A stretch of 64,000 bases of DNA from Persicitalea sp963716085 (GTDB lineage: Bacteria; Bacteroidota; Bacteroidia; Cytophagales; Spirosomataceae): contig OY970288.1 in NCBI GenBank assembly GCA_963716085.1, forward strand, positions 2,852,001 to 2,916,000, given 5' to 3'. Positions 1 to 8,687 of this stretch are shown one piece after another (the stretch's first letter is position 1; every line of letters starts with the position of its first letter). The notes under the pieces are model-generated. The model worked only from the letters and a program-made list of their open reading frames with translations. It was not told where the DNA came from and ran no database searches. Made by a program: the position numbers and the translations under genes.

Positions 1-141
1 GACCCCTTCCTTAGATTGCGCCACCTGATGCGCAGCTTCCCAATCACCTTTGGCATCGTGCCATAACCCAATTAAAATTTCGCTCAGCTCCGCAGGAGGC
101 TGATTGGTATTCAGCGACTCAATAAATTCTTGATAGGTCAT
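1..141 (-). CDS. small conserved hypothetical protein, C-terminus off the window
   Basis: Reading the minus strand from an ATG at 139-141 gives an open frame to the window edge, beginning MTYQEFIESL and containing LIGLWHDAKGDWEAAH. The LWHDAKGDW motif belongs to a family of small (about 70-100 aa) bacterial proteins of unknown function, as far as I recall. Only 47 codons are visible and the 3' end is missing. It is divergent from the repressor gene at 308, with an AT-rich 166-bp spacer that could hold both promoters. No function is proposed. Confidence 0.7.
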   Translation of the reverse strand, partial: MTYQEFIESLNTNQPPAELSEILIGLWHDAKGDWEAAHQVAQSKEGV

Positions 142-307
142 TTTATTTATGGTTTGTTCCTTGAAAAATTATTTTCAGGGGGATAGGATCGAAACGTTTG
201 GATAACATACACGTTTACATCAGGGCGTATCCTTAATAATTTGACTATTTATTTTAATATTTGTTCATTATATTTACGCATATTGATTCTACACTCATTC
301 TATATCC

Positions 308-1000
308 ATGAATTTTAATCAAAATCTGGCATATCTTCGGTCTCAGCATAAATTTAAGCTTTCGCAACAAAAGTTAGCCGATGCGCTGGGCTTCAAAAAG
401 TCAACCTTGGCTGCCTGGGAATCAGGACGGGCCAACCCATCTTTTGAAGACATGCTGAAAATTGCAAAGTACTTCAACATATCCGCAGATGACCTTTTAA
501 CCCTCAATCTAAGCGATTCGCAGGAAAAACCGTGGTTGAGGGAGGACAACCTCCGCGTACTGGTCACCTCGGTCAATTCCCAGAATCAGGAGAACATTGA
601 ATATGTTCCCGTAAAGGCAATGGGCGGATATGCACTTGGTTACGGCGATGTCGACTACATTGGTGAGCTGCCGGCTTTCCAAGTTCCTTTTCTCTCGCAG
701 GAGAAGAAATACCGTGCCTTTCCTTACGAGGGCGACTCAATGCCGCCCCTGCGCGAAGGCTGTACCGTCATGGGCGAGTTTGTAGAGAAATGGCACGAAA
801 TAAAAAGCGGCATGATCTGCCTGGTCGTAACCCAAAACGAAGGGGTCGTTTTGAAAAAGATATTCAACTACCTGGAAGAGAAAGGTATTCTTGTACTGAA
901 ATCGACGAATGAACGGTATTCCCCTTATCCCGTGATGCTGAGTGACATTCAAGAAATTTGGGCCTTTGCAGGGTACTTCGATACGGAATTTCCGAGGTGA
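308..1000 (+). CDS. XRE-type HTH repressor with C-terminal S24 (LexA/UmuD-like) domain
   Basis: Residues 5-65 form a Cro/C1-type helix-turn-helix (LSQQKLADALG, STLAAWESGRANPS). Residues about 100-225 are an S24 peptidase fold with the nucleophile in YEGDSMPP (Ser144) and a general-base Lys at 183/184 (VVLKKIF). Proteins of this type repress genes and cleave themselves when RecA-ssDNA forms. The usual Ala-Gly scissile pair before the catalytic domain appears here as KAMGGY (103-108), so autocleavage is uncertain. It lies 176 bp upstream of DNA polymerase IV on the same strand, an arrangement that suggests damage-inducible control of the polymerase; that link is inference. Confidence 0.88.
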   Translation: MNFNQNLAYLRSQHKFKLSQQKLADALGFKKSTLAAWESGRANPSFEDMLKIAKYFNISADDLLTLNLSDSQEKPWLREDNLRVLVTSVNSQNQENIEYVPVKAMGGYALGYGDVDYIGELPAFQVPFLSQEKKYRAFPYEGDSMPPLREGCTVMGEFVEKWHEIKSGMICLVVTQNEGVVLKKIFNYLEEKGILVLKSTNERYSPYPVMLSDIQEIWAFAGYFDTEFPR

Positions 1001-1029
1001 AAGGGAGGCACAAAGGGGCAAAGTTCCAG

Positions 1030-1067
1030 AGGCACAGAGGCACAGAGGCACAGAGGCACAGAGGCAA
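1030..1067. repeat. tandem 8-bp repeat (AGGCACAG) in the repressor-dinB spacer
   Basis: Four perfect copies of AGGCACAG plus a partial fifth lie between the repressor and dinB. The complement reads CTTTGTGCC/CTCTGTGCC, and the same words recur at 1105-1145, 2299-2318 and 5448-5471, always just outside genes. It is a simple-sequence family with no visible coding role. Confidence 0.85.
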
Positions 1068-1176
1068 GAAGTAAAAACGCTCTGCTTTAACTGGCTTGCG
1101 TTAGCCCACTTTGTGCCTTTGGAACTTCGTGCCTTTGGAACTTCAGAACTAAGTCATCCCACTACTTCCCCCACCC

Positions 1177-2247
1177 ATGCCAAACCGCAAAATAATCCAT
1201 ATAGACATGGACGCATTCTTCGCCTCCGTCGAGCAGCGCGACCATCCCGAACTGCGCGGCAAGCCCGTGGCGGTGGGTGGCGGCGGCGATAGGGGCGTAG
1301 TGGCAGCAGCGAGCTATGAGGCTCGAAAGTACGGCGTGCGTTCGGCGATGGCCTCTCGTACGGCCAAACACAAATGCCCCCATCTGATTTTTGTCAAGGC
1401 CCGTTTCGACGTATACAAACAAGTTTCGGCGCAAATTCGAGCGATTTTTGCCGAGTACACGCCGCTCATCGAGCCGCTGTCGCTGGACGAGGCGTATCTG
1501 GACGTAACCGAAAATTTGAAGGGTATGAAATCAGCCACGATGATTGCCAACGAGATCCGGCAGCGCATTCGCCAAACGACCCGACTGACGGCTTCGGCGG
1601 GGGTCTCCTACAACAAGTTTTTGGCTAAAATCGCCTCCGACCACCGTAAGCCCGATGGCATTTTTGTTATCCTTCCACAGGAAGGCGAGGCATTTGTGAC
1701 CCAACTCCCCATCGAGCGCTTCCACGGCATTGGCCGCGTGACGGCACAAAAAATGCATAGCCTGGGGGTCATGACCGGGGCCGACCTCAAATCAAAAAGT
1801 GAGGAGTTCCTGCGGCAGCAATTCGGCAAGTCGGGTGGGTACTACTTCCGCATCGCCCGCGCCCAGGACGAGCGGCCCGTGGAGCCAGATCGCGTCCGTA
1901 AATCGGTAGGTTCGGAAAATACTTTTCAGAACGACCTCGATACATTGGCAGAAATGCAGGCGGGTTTGATCCCACTTATGGAGGACGTATGGCAGTGGGT
2001 CGAACGCACCCGCATATTTGGCCGCACCGTAACGGTGAAGATCAAGCTCAACGATTTCCAGACCCTGACCCGCAGTCGCTCATCCTTCCTGCCCATTCGG
2101 GAGCGGAAGTTTTTTGAAAACCTGGCTTTTGAATTGCTGGAAGAAAACTTCCCCCTCCCCCTACCCGTTCGCTTGCTCGGCGTCTCCCTCTCCAACCTAG
2201 AAGATTCACAGCCTTTTGAGGGCAAGCAGTTGACGTTAGCATTCTGA
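1177..2247 (+). CDS. dinB: DNA polymerase IV (Y-family translesion polymerase)
   Basis: The 356-aa product has the usual DinB length. Y-family motifs are present: the metal-binding IDMDAFFASVE near the N-terminus (Asp10, steric-gate Phe15), the palm SLDEAYLDV with Asp104 and Glu105, helix-hairpin-helix residues around 175-200 (FHGIGRVTAQKM) and a little-finger domain after 240. The C-terminus ends KQLTLAF, a plausible beta-clamp binding motif. It copies past lesions at low fidelity. It follows the S24 repressor gene and may be under its control. The ATG at 1177 starts directly at the conserved N-terminal strand. Confidence 0.96.
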   Translation: MPNRKIIHIDMDAFFASVEQRDHPELRGKPVAVGGGGDRGVVAAASYEARKYGVRSAMASRTAKHKCPHLIFVKARFDVYKQVSAQIRAIFAEYTPLIEPLSLDEAYLDVTENLKGMKSATMIANEIRQRIRQTTRLTASAGVSYNKFLAKIASDHRKPDGIFVILPQEGEAFVTQLPIERFHGIGRVTAQKMHSLGVMTGADLKSKSEEFLRQQFGKSGGYYFRIARAQDERPVEPDRVRKSVGSENTFQNDLDTLAEMQAGLIPLMEDVWQWVERTRIFGRTVTVKIKLNDFQTLTRSRSSFLPIRERKFFENLAFELLEENFPLPLPVRLLGVSLSNLEDSQPFEGKQLTLAF

Positions 2248-2317
2248 AAAAGGTAGGAAAGCTGGCCCAAGCACTCTGTGCAGCATAGTCCATTCCGCTT
2301 TGTGCCTTTGTGCCTTC

Positions 2318-3526
2318 CTAATGCACCGATTTATCCGGCGCGGGGGCAGAAGCGTGGAAGTCATTTTTGATCATTGTGGCGTAGCTTTCCAGCAGGGCCA
2401 GCACACGCTCACGGTTGTCAGACTTCACCACACAGCCCACATGGAATTCCTGGTTCATCCGCCAAACTACCTCATTATCTTGAAAAACAGCGTGGTCGGG
2501 CCATTCCTGCCGGGCCAGTGAAATGACGATGCCGGAATAATTGCGCTGCGGACGCGGCAGTTTGTAGTCTTCGCCTCGCGCCACGGCCGTTTCCATCCGC
2601 GCCCATTCCTTCCAAAGATTGATGCCCGAGGCGGCCTCAACCATGTCGGACAAATGCGCGCCGCCCACGCGGGAGGAAGTTTCCAGAAAATAATATTGCC
2701 CGTCGTCGTGGCAGCGAATTATTTCGGTGTGGGAAGCGCTGTGCTTCATGCCGAATGCTTTGAGAACATCCACCGTCAGCGTTTCGAGCGCGTGCCACTC
2801 GGCGGAGTCGAAGGGAACCGTGACGGAGCGAAAAATACCACCGCCGTGCGCCACATCGAAGGGCGGGGCAATGTACTGACTGCTCCACGAAAAAATCGCC
2901 CGACCGTTGAAGCTCAGGGAATCAATATGAAAGACATCGCCCGGCTTGTATTGCTCCACCAGGTACTCGTGTCGGTTTTCGCCCAGCGAGTTGACGGCCT
3001 CCCAGAGTTCGCTATCCGTGTGAAGTTTTTTGATACCCGTCGCCGAAGCCTCCGAACGGGGCTTGATCATCCAGGGGCCGGGATGCGTTCGGATGAATTC
3101 AGAGACGGCAGCATCGTTGAAGAGAGCCGAAAAACCCGGCACCCGAATGCCCGACTCCTGGGCTTTGGCGCGCATGGCCAGCTTATCGCGGAAGTAGCGG
3201 GCGGTCGTTTGGCCCATGCCCGGAATCCGGAAAGACTCCCGCAACATGGCGGCTTTCTCCACGTCGAAATCGTCCAGCGCCACGATACGGTCAATGGGCT
3301 GACTGCGCATTACGTGGGCCAGTCCGGCCACAACATCGTGCATGTCGTAGTCTCCGTGCTCGTTTTCTTCCACAAAAAAGAACTCATCGATCGAGTCGCG
3401 CACCCAATCGCGATTTTCGAGCTTTTTGGCGGTTAATAAATAGACGGTATTACCCGCTTCCTTGCAGGCTTGCAAGAAATCGTTACCCTTAAAGAAGGTA
3501 GATACGCAGAGGAAAGTGAGGCTCAT
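2318..3526 (-). CDS. ATP-grasp domain protein
   Basis: The 402-aa protein has a Rossmann-like N-terminal part (MSLTFLCVSTFFKGN), a central ATP-grasp fold with WMIKPRSEASATGI as the nucleotide-binding Lys segment near residue 155, and metal-binding residues in YYFLETSSRVGGAH near 280. ATP-grasp enzymes join a carboxylate to an amine or thiol through an acyl-phosphate; the substrate here cannot be told. The gene stands alone, convergent with dinB and separated from the peptidase gene by a long inverted repeat. Confidence 0.85.
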   Translation of the reverse strand: MSLTFLCVSTFFKGNDFLQACKEAGNTVYLLTAKKLENRDWVRDSIDEFFFVEENEHGDYDMHDVVAGLAHVMRSQPIDRIVALDDFDVEKAAMLRESFRIPGMGQTTARYFRDKLAMRAKAQESGIRVPGFSALFNDAAVSEFIRTHPGPWMIKPRSEASATGIKKLHTDSELWEAVNSLGENRHEYLVEQYKPGDVFHIDSLSFNGRAIFSWSSQYIAPPFDVAHGGGIFRSVTVPFDSAEWHALETLTVDVLKAFGMKHSASHTEIIRCHDDGQYYFLETSSRVGGAHLSDMVEAASGINLWKEWARMETAVARGEDYKLPRPQRNYSGIVISLARQEWPDHAVFQDNEVVWRMNQEFHVGCVVKSDNRERVLALLESYATMIKNDFHASAPAPDKSVH

Positions 3527-3562
3527 ATGTTTTTAACGTTTTCCCAAATATAAAAAAAGGTG

Positions 3563-3646
3563 AACGGTTAACGGCTAAGGGTCAGCGGTACCCGGCAACA
3601 CCCAAAAGCGTAGTACGCCGTTTGACCGTTGACCGTTAACCGTTTA
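3563..3646. repeat. imperfect inverted repeat between the ATP-grasp and aminopeptidase genes
   Basis: GAACGGTTAACGGCTAAGG on the left is mirrored by GACCGTTAACCGTTTAAC on the right, around an AT/GC-mixed loop. Both neighbouring genes are on the minus strand, so it could terminate the aminopeptidase transcript. The sequence resembles dispersed GGTTAACGG-type spacer repeats. Confidence 0.5.
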
Positions 3647-4089
3647 ACCCAACCCAGAAATGTTAAAAATTTTCTATAAACGCTACTAGCAGCCGCACGC
3701 CAAACGCGGTTCCGGCACGGTTTGGCGTGAAGTCCAGATCGCCAAAGGCGGTACCGGCGATGTCGAGGTGGGCCCAGGCGGGGTGGTTTTCGGTAAAGGT
3801 TTCGAGGAACTTGGCGGCCACTATCGCTCCCGCGATGGGCTTGCCGTGGTAGTTGCGGACGTCGGCTTAACCCAACCCAGAAATGTTAAAAATTTTCTAT
3901 AAACGCTACTAGCAGCCGCACGCCAAACGCGGTTCCGGCACGGTTTGGCGTGAAGTCCAGATCGCCAAAGGCGGTACCGGCGATGTCGAGGTGGGCCCAG
4001 GCGGGGTGGTTTTCGGTAAAGGTTTCGAGGAACTTGGCGGCCACTATCGCTCCCGCGATGGGCTTGCCGTGGTAGTTGCGGACGTCGGC
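3644..4089. repeat. perfect 223-bp tandem duplication of the aminopeptidase 3' end
   Basis: Positions 3644-3866 and 3867-4089 appear identical base for base. Each contains the stop codon and about the last 67 codons of the M17 aminopeptidase on the minus strand. The inner copy (3867-4089) completes the gene and the outer copy lies downstream of the stop, so the protein end is not altered. The absence of any mismatch means it is either very recent or an assembly duplication. Confidence 0.9.
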
Positions 4090-5276
4090 GATGTCGGATT
4101 TTATCTCGTCTTTGTACTCGTCCCAAATCGGCAGTCGCCACAGTCGCTCCCCCGTGTGGTCGGCGGCGGCCGTGAGCTGTTGGGCCAGATCGTCGTTGGC
4201 GGTGAAGAGTCCGGCGGCGGCATAACCCAGGGTCTGAACCACGCTGCCCGTCAAGGTCGCGAGGTCGAGCAGCACATCGGGCTGGTAGTTTCTGAGGGCG
4301 TAAGTGATGCCATCGGCCAGGATGAGGCGGCCTTCGGCGTCGGTATCGATGACTTCGATGGTCTTACCCGATAGCGAGTCGATGACGTCGCCGGGCTTGG
4401 TGCTGGAGCCGTCCACGCAGTTTTCGGTGGAGGGGATTATGCCGATCACGCGCACGGGCATTTCAAGACGTGCCACCAGTTCTACCGCACCCAGCACGGC
4501 AGCGGCTCCGCCCATGTCGCTTTTCATCAGGTGCATGTTGGCCGAACCCTTGATCGACACGCCGCCCGTGTCGAAGGTTACGCCTTTGCCTACCAGCACG
4601 ATCGTTTTATCGTATTTCGCCGGACTGTGTTCCGAGACGATCATCACCGGCGGCTCGTCGCTGCCCTTGCTTACAGAGAGCAAGGCATGAACGCCCAAGG
4701 CTTCGAGAGCGTCTTTTTCCAGTACTGTCACCTTATAGTTATGCGCTCGCCCCGAGTCCAACGCCCATTCGGCCAGCACGCGCGGGGGCTTCTTGTTGGC
4801 GGGCGCGTTCATCAAATCCATCACGCGCATTTGTACGGCAGCGGTGGCTTTGCCCTTTAAAATGGCCCGCTCGTTTTCGGCGGTTTTATCATCTACCCAA
4901 ACCGCCAAAGTCCCCCCTCTACCGAAAAACTTGCTATACGGTTTTTCTTCAGTCTTGTAGAGGTTGAGCTGTAGCCGCCCAGCATCATACCGTTCACGGC
5001 AGCTTCGATCCACTCGGCAGACAGGCCACGGGCATCGAGCGTGATGCCGTCTGGCCAACGGTCTTTGCGCTTGTGAAACAGCGCGCGCAGTGCTTTCAGC
5101 ACCGTAGTGGCGGTCGGTTTTTTACCCAACCCCAGCCAAATTTTATCTTCCGAGGGCCACCATACCTCATTTTTTTCCGCTTTGAACACACCGGGCTGAA
5201 GCGATTCGTGGTCTTGGATGTACAGGCTTACCGTCAGGTCAGTTTCCTGCGGCGTGGTAATCAGGGATATTTTCAT
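3886..5276 (-). pseudogene. leucyl aminopeptidase (peptidase M17), one frameshift
   Basis: The product begins MKISLITTPQ at 5276 and ends VAFIENF at 3886, 463 codons if read through, the normal length for the family. The C-terminal catalytic half is complete: VGKGVTFDTGG (metal-binding Lys/Asp), MKSDMGGAAAV and DTDAEGRLILADG. Near 4970 the frame breaks: GGYS is followed one base out of register by LQLNLYKTEEKP. Restoring one C (TACAGCTC to TACCAGCTC) gives a continuous GGYQLNLYKTEEKP. M17 enzymes are zinc/manganese exopeptidases active as hexamers. The break may be a sequencing error or real. Confidence 0.85.
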
Positions 5277-5343
5277 TTTTATAAAATTGAAATCGTAGGT
5301 CAGACCCAAAGTTAAGCAGACCTTCTTAGAAAGGAAGAAAAGG

Positions 5344-5377
5344 TTTGTACCATTTCGTACCGAGCTTACTACCTTTG
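5344..5377 (+). promoter_or_regulatory. candidate Bacteroidota-type promoter for exonuclease III
   Basis: TACCTTTG at 5370-5377 matches the -7 consensus TAnnTTTG exactly, and TTTG at 5344-5347 lies 22 nt upstream, close to the usual 19-21 nt. The predicted 5' leader of about 95 nt contains three CTTTGTGCC words just before the start codon. Confidence 0.45.
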
Positions 5378-5477
5378 CTATGTCACGACTCTTTATACTT
5401 TGTGCGGCATGGACCGTCCCACTTTGTGTCGGAACGACGCATCGCTTTGTGCCTTTGTGCCTTTGTGCCTTGAAAAT

Positions 5478-6245
5478 ATGAAAATACTTTCTTACAACGT
5501 CAACGGCATCCGCGCCGCCCTCCGCAACGGATTGGTCGAATGGCTGGCTGGCAAATCTTACGATATTTTGTGTTTTCAGGAAATCAAAGCCCAGCCCGAG
5601 CAGGTCGATTTGACGGGTTTCCAGGTACTTGGGTACGAGGTAGTCGGTTGGCACGCGGCGGAGAAAAAGGGCTACAGCGGGGTGGCAATTTTGTCAAAAA
5701 TAACGCCCGACCGCATCGTGGATGGTTGCGGATTATCCGTTTACGATTGTGAGGGCCGCATTCTGCGGGCTGATTTCGGAGAGATTACGCTGTTGAATTG
5801 CTACTTCCCTTCGGGAACTAGCGGAGAAACCAGGCAAGGTGTGAAGATGCAGTTTTTGCAGGATTTCCAGGCGTATGTCAAAGATCTGAAAAAGGAACGC
5901 CCCAATCTGGTTATCTGCGGCGACTACAACATTGCCCACACCGAAAACGATATTCATGACCCCATACGCAATAAAAACAGCACGGGCTTCCTGCCCGAAG
6001 AGCGCGCCTGGTTGACCGGCTGGTTCGGCAGCGGCTTCACCGACGCCTTCCGGTACCTTAACCCCGAGCTGACCGAGTACAGTTGGTGGAGCTACCGCGC
6101 CGGGGCGCGTGGCAATAATAAGGGCTGGCGCATCGACTACCACTCGGTTTCGGACACGCTACGGGATAGGCTGATTCATTGCCGACACACGACCGAGGCC
6201 GTACACTCCGATCATTGTGGGGTGGAGTTAATTTTGAGTGAGTGA
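5478..6245 (+). CDS. xth: exodeoxyribonuclease III (AP endonuclease family)
   Basis: I chose the ATG at 5478 because homology starts at MKILSYNVNGIRAALRNG; upstream in-frame codons encode only the repeat-rich leader. The 255-aa length fits. ExoIII/APE1 motifs are present: CFQEIKAQ (metal-binding Glu), VICGDYNIAH (catalytic Asp and Asn), and the C-terminal DYHSVSDTL and HSDHCGVEL (catalytic His). It cuts DNA 5' to abasic sites and has 3'-5' exonuclease activity in base excision repair. The stop is followed immediately by a GC-rich palindromic insert. Confidence 0.95.
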   Translation: MKILSYNVNGIRAALRNGLVEWLAGKSYDILCFQEIKAQPEQVDLTGFQVLGYEVVGWHAAEKKGYSGVAILSKITPDRIVDGCGLSVYDCEGRILRADFGEITLLNCYFPSGTSGETRQGVKMQFLQDFQAYVKDLKKERPNLVICGDYNIAHTENDIHDPIRNKNSTGFLPEERAWLTGWFGSGFTDAFRYLNPELTEYSWWSYRAGARGNNKGWRIDYHSVSDTLRDRLIHCRHTTEAVHSDHCGVELILSE

Positions 6246-6370
6246 TCGGACTGGCGTGCCAGTGAGTGAATGTAGCGACGAAGGAAACTTGCGTTCGCTT
6301 AAACACCTAAACAGACACACAAATCAACGCATCAACAAAAAAATACTACGCCATCTACAAACCCTTCGGT

Positions 6371-6916
6371 ATGCTCTCGCAGTTTAGCCGCGAGGGCGAC
6401 CATGCGACGCTGGCGGATCTGGACTTTGACTTTCCCAAGGACGTCTACCCCGTCGGTCGGCTCGATGCCGACAGCGAAGGGCTGTTATTACTGACAAATG
6501 ATAATTTCTTCAAAACTCGCCTACTTGATCCTAAGCAGCGACATTTCCGCACGTACTATGTGCAGGTAGAGGGAGAAATCACCGAAGAAGCTTGCGCCGA
6601 ACTGGCAGCTGGCGTAACGATTTCCATAAATAAAAAAAAGCACCGCACCCTACCCGCCCTAGCCGAACGAATCGACGAGCCAAAGCTCCCCGAGCGCAAC
6701 CCACCGATTCGAGTCAGAAAAAGCATCCCAACCTCCTGGCTTGCCCTTTCATTGCACGAAGGCAAAAACCGCCAGGTTCGCCGCATGACCGCTGCGGTGG
6801 GTTTCCCAACGCTGCGGCTGGTAAGGTGGAAAATTGGGGAGCACGAGCTGGGGGAAATGCAGCCGGGGGAAGTAAGGGAGGAGAAAAGGATAAATGGAAA
6901 TGGGAGGAAAGGATAA
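6371..6916 (+). CDS. pseudouridine synthase, RsuA/RluE type, start codon not found
   Basis: The catalytic motif GRLDADSEGLLLLTND holds the conserved Asp, and the C-terminal GKNRQVRRMTAAVGFPTLRLVR is typical of the RsuA/RluB/E/F family acting on rRNA uridines. Homology begins upstream of the first ATG: in-frame codons from 6341 read KYYAIYKPFG, the family N-terminus, but no ATG, GTG or TTG lies between the stop at 6308 and 6371. A run of seven A residues at 6337-6343 is a likely place for an indel. Starting at 6371 would lose the first conserved strand. Confidence 0.8.
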   Translation: MLSQFSREGDHATLADLDFDFPKDVYPVGRLDADSEGLLLLTNDNFFKTRLLDPKQRHFRTYYVQVEGEITEEACAELAAGVTISINKKKHRTLPALAERIDEPKLPERNPPIRVRKSIPTSWLALSLHEGKNRQVRRMTAAVGFPTLRLVRWKIGEHELGEMQPGEVREEKRINGNGRKG

Positions 6917-6983
6917 AAGCAGACACCGCATGGGATTGTGCGCCAGATTCCTTTCCTCCTTTCTCCATCCTCCCTTTCCTCCT

Positions 6984-8624
6984 TTAATTCTCCAAAACAA
7001 CAAACTCCACCCTACGATTTTGCGCTTTGTTTTCCTCCGTATCGTTGGAGGCGACGGGCTTGGTCTCGCCATATCCCTTCCAGACGAGGCGTGATTCGGG
7101 AATTCCCTTGTTGGTAAGGTAGCTGGAAATCACCTTGGTGCGGTTTTCCGACAGATACTGATTTAGCCGCGCGTCGCCGACGTTATCGGTGTGGCCCGCG
7201 ATTTCGATTTTTAGCTTAGGATTCACTTTGAGCGTCTTGACCAGTTTGTCCAGTTGCGGATAGGATTCGGGGCGCAGTATATAGCTGCTTTGGTCGAAAT
7301 AAACGTTGTCGAGCCGCATGGTTTCCCCTACTTTCAAGTTCTCGAATACGGCTTCATCCGCTCCTGTGACAGACTCGGGAGCAGTAGTTGGGGTAGGCTC
7401 GGGCTTTGTGGAAACGGGGGCAGCGGGTGCGGCTTTTACGGGTGAAAGCAGAATAGACTTTTGCAATACAGTGGGGCTGGTAGGTACTTCAAAGCTCAGG
7501 CTGCGGTCGAAGCGTTCGTATCCTGCCTTATCTACCCTGATATCGTAATTTTTACCTGGCGACAGCATGACTTTAACTGCGTTGCCCTCCGCCTGCTCTT
7601 TAAGATCCTGTTTTGCCTCGCGAATGGTGAATGAGTAGTTCGGAATTGGCTTCAGAGTTTTGGCATCCAATACCACAAAGGTCACCGCGTAAGCAAGTGG
7701 GTTGAGCAAAACTACCCTGGGTTTGACGGGTTCGGCTTCCAGCGCATGGAGTTCAATCGTTTGGGTATAATCTTGGTACCCGTTCGATTGCACTTCCAAC
7801 CGGTACGACTGCTCCAATTTCAGCTCGGTGCCAAACTCGGGATTCTCCGCCGTGGTGATGGTGGCCGAATTATTGGTCTGGGCACTGTTGAACCGGAAGC
7901 GGGCGGCGATTGGTTTTTTGGTGAAAGCATCCTTGGCAATGAAAGCGATCGTCTGGCTCTGGGGCGGCCCTTGACGCCGTAGCATGCCAATCTCAATTGT
8001 TTTATTTTTTAAGGACCCGGTTTTGGATCTCTGAACGGGGCCACTCGCCGGGTAGTATTCCTTGGCGGTGGCCTGGTAAGCGTAATCTTGGTCGTCAGGT
8101 AACAACACGGTGGAGCGTCCCTTCTCCATGACGATCGGCTCCATTTTTTTGTCTGTACCCGCTATCCACACCATGGCATCGGGTATCACCGACCGCTGAA
8201 CTTTATCGATCACGATGAACAGGTACTTCGATTGATCTTTCGGCTCCTCCGCTGGCTTTTGCCGCAGAGCTACGTTTAACTCCTGCCCGGAAACTACCTT
8301 AGCGATGTACTTGCGGTAAGGCGTATAGTTTGGGGCGTCGATCGCCACTGTATAACGGTGTGCAGTGTCCACTACGGCCCGCGCGATCATCGTTTTTGGG
8401 TCGTAGTCAAGCGTCCGGCTTTGTCCGGTAGTTTCGTCCTGCAACACAATTTTCAAGCCCGCTACGTCTCGTGTAATGCCTGCGTCCTGTACGTTTACGG
8501 TCAACAGGCTCTCCCCCGTTTTCGCTTGATCTGACGACGCGAAGGGTGCTTGACCAGTCTGTGCCGTTACCTGAAAACAAGCCAGACCGAGTACCCACAC
8601 AAAAAATGAGAATATCCTTTTCAT
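6984..8624 (-). CDS. OmpA-family outer-membrane/peptidoglycan-binding protein
   Basis: The 546-aa precursor starts with a signal peptide (MKRIFSFFVWVLGLACFQ, cleavage near AQT). Residues 40-400 hold several carboxypeptidase-regulatory-like beta-sandwich repeats, followed by a Pro/Thr-rich linker. The C-terminal 115 residues form an OmpA peptidoglycan-binding domain (VYFDQSSYILRPES, IEIAGHTDNVGD, LSENRTKVISSYL, NRRVEFVVLEN). It probably links the outer membrane to the cell wall. It is convergent with the pseudouridine synthase gene over a short polypurine-rich spacer. Confidence 0.88.
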   Translation of the reverse strand: MKRIFSFFVWVLGLACFQVTAQTGQAPFASSDQAKTGESLLTVNVQDAGITRDVAGLKIVLQDETTGQSRTLDYDPKTMIARAVVDTAHRYTVAIDAPNYTPYRKYIAKVVSGQELNVALRQKPAEEPKDQSKYLFIVIDKVQRSVIPDAMVWIAGTDKKMEPIVMEKGRSTVLLPDDQDYAYQATAKEYYPASGPVQRSKTGSLKNKTIEIGMLRRQGPPQSQTIAFIAKDAFTKKPIAARFRFNSAQTNNSATITTAENPEFGTELKLEQSYRLEVQSNGYQDYTQTIELHALEAEPVKPRVVLLNPLAYAVTFVVLDAKTLKPIPNYSFTIREAKQDLKEQAEGNAVKVMLSPGKNYDIRVDKAGYERFDRSLSFEVPTSPTVLQKSILLSPVKAAPAAPVSTKPEPTPTTAPESVTGADEAVFENLKVGETMRLDNVYFDQSSYILRPESYPQLDKLVKTLKVNPKLKIEIAGHTDNVGDARLNQYLSENRTKVISSYLTNKGIPESRLVWKGYGETKPVASNDTEENKAQNRRVEFVVLEN

Positions 8625-8687
8625 TCCTCAAAACTAACAAATCTATGTTTCTTTAAGGGAGAGAAGCAAAGTACCTCGGTTGAGGTT

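Noticed and set aside
942..1292. ORF running from the repressor end into dinB
   Set aside because: It translates the AGGCACAG repeat and the dinB start in the wrong frame.
2654..3436. Long plus-strand ORF opposite the ATP-grasp gene
   Set aside because: It is the antisense shadow of a well-supported gene; composition is not protein-like.
3821..4141. Minus-strand ORF across the duplication junction of the aminopeptidase
   Set aside because: It is an out-of-frame product of the 223-bp tandem repeat.
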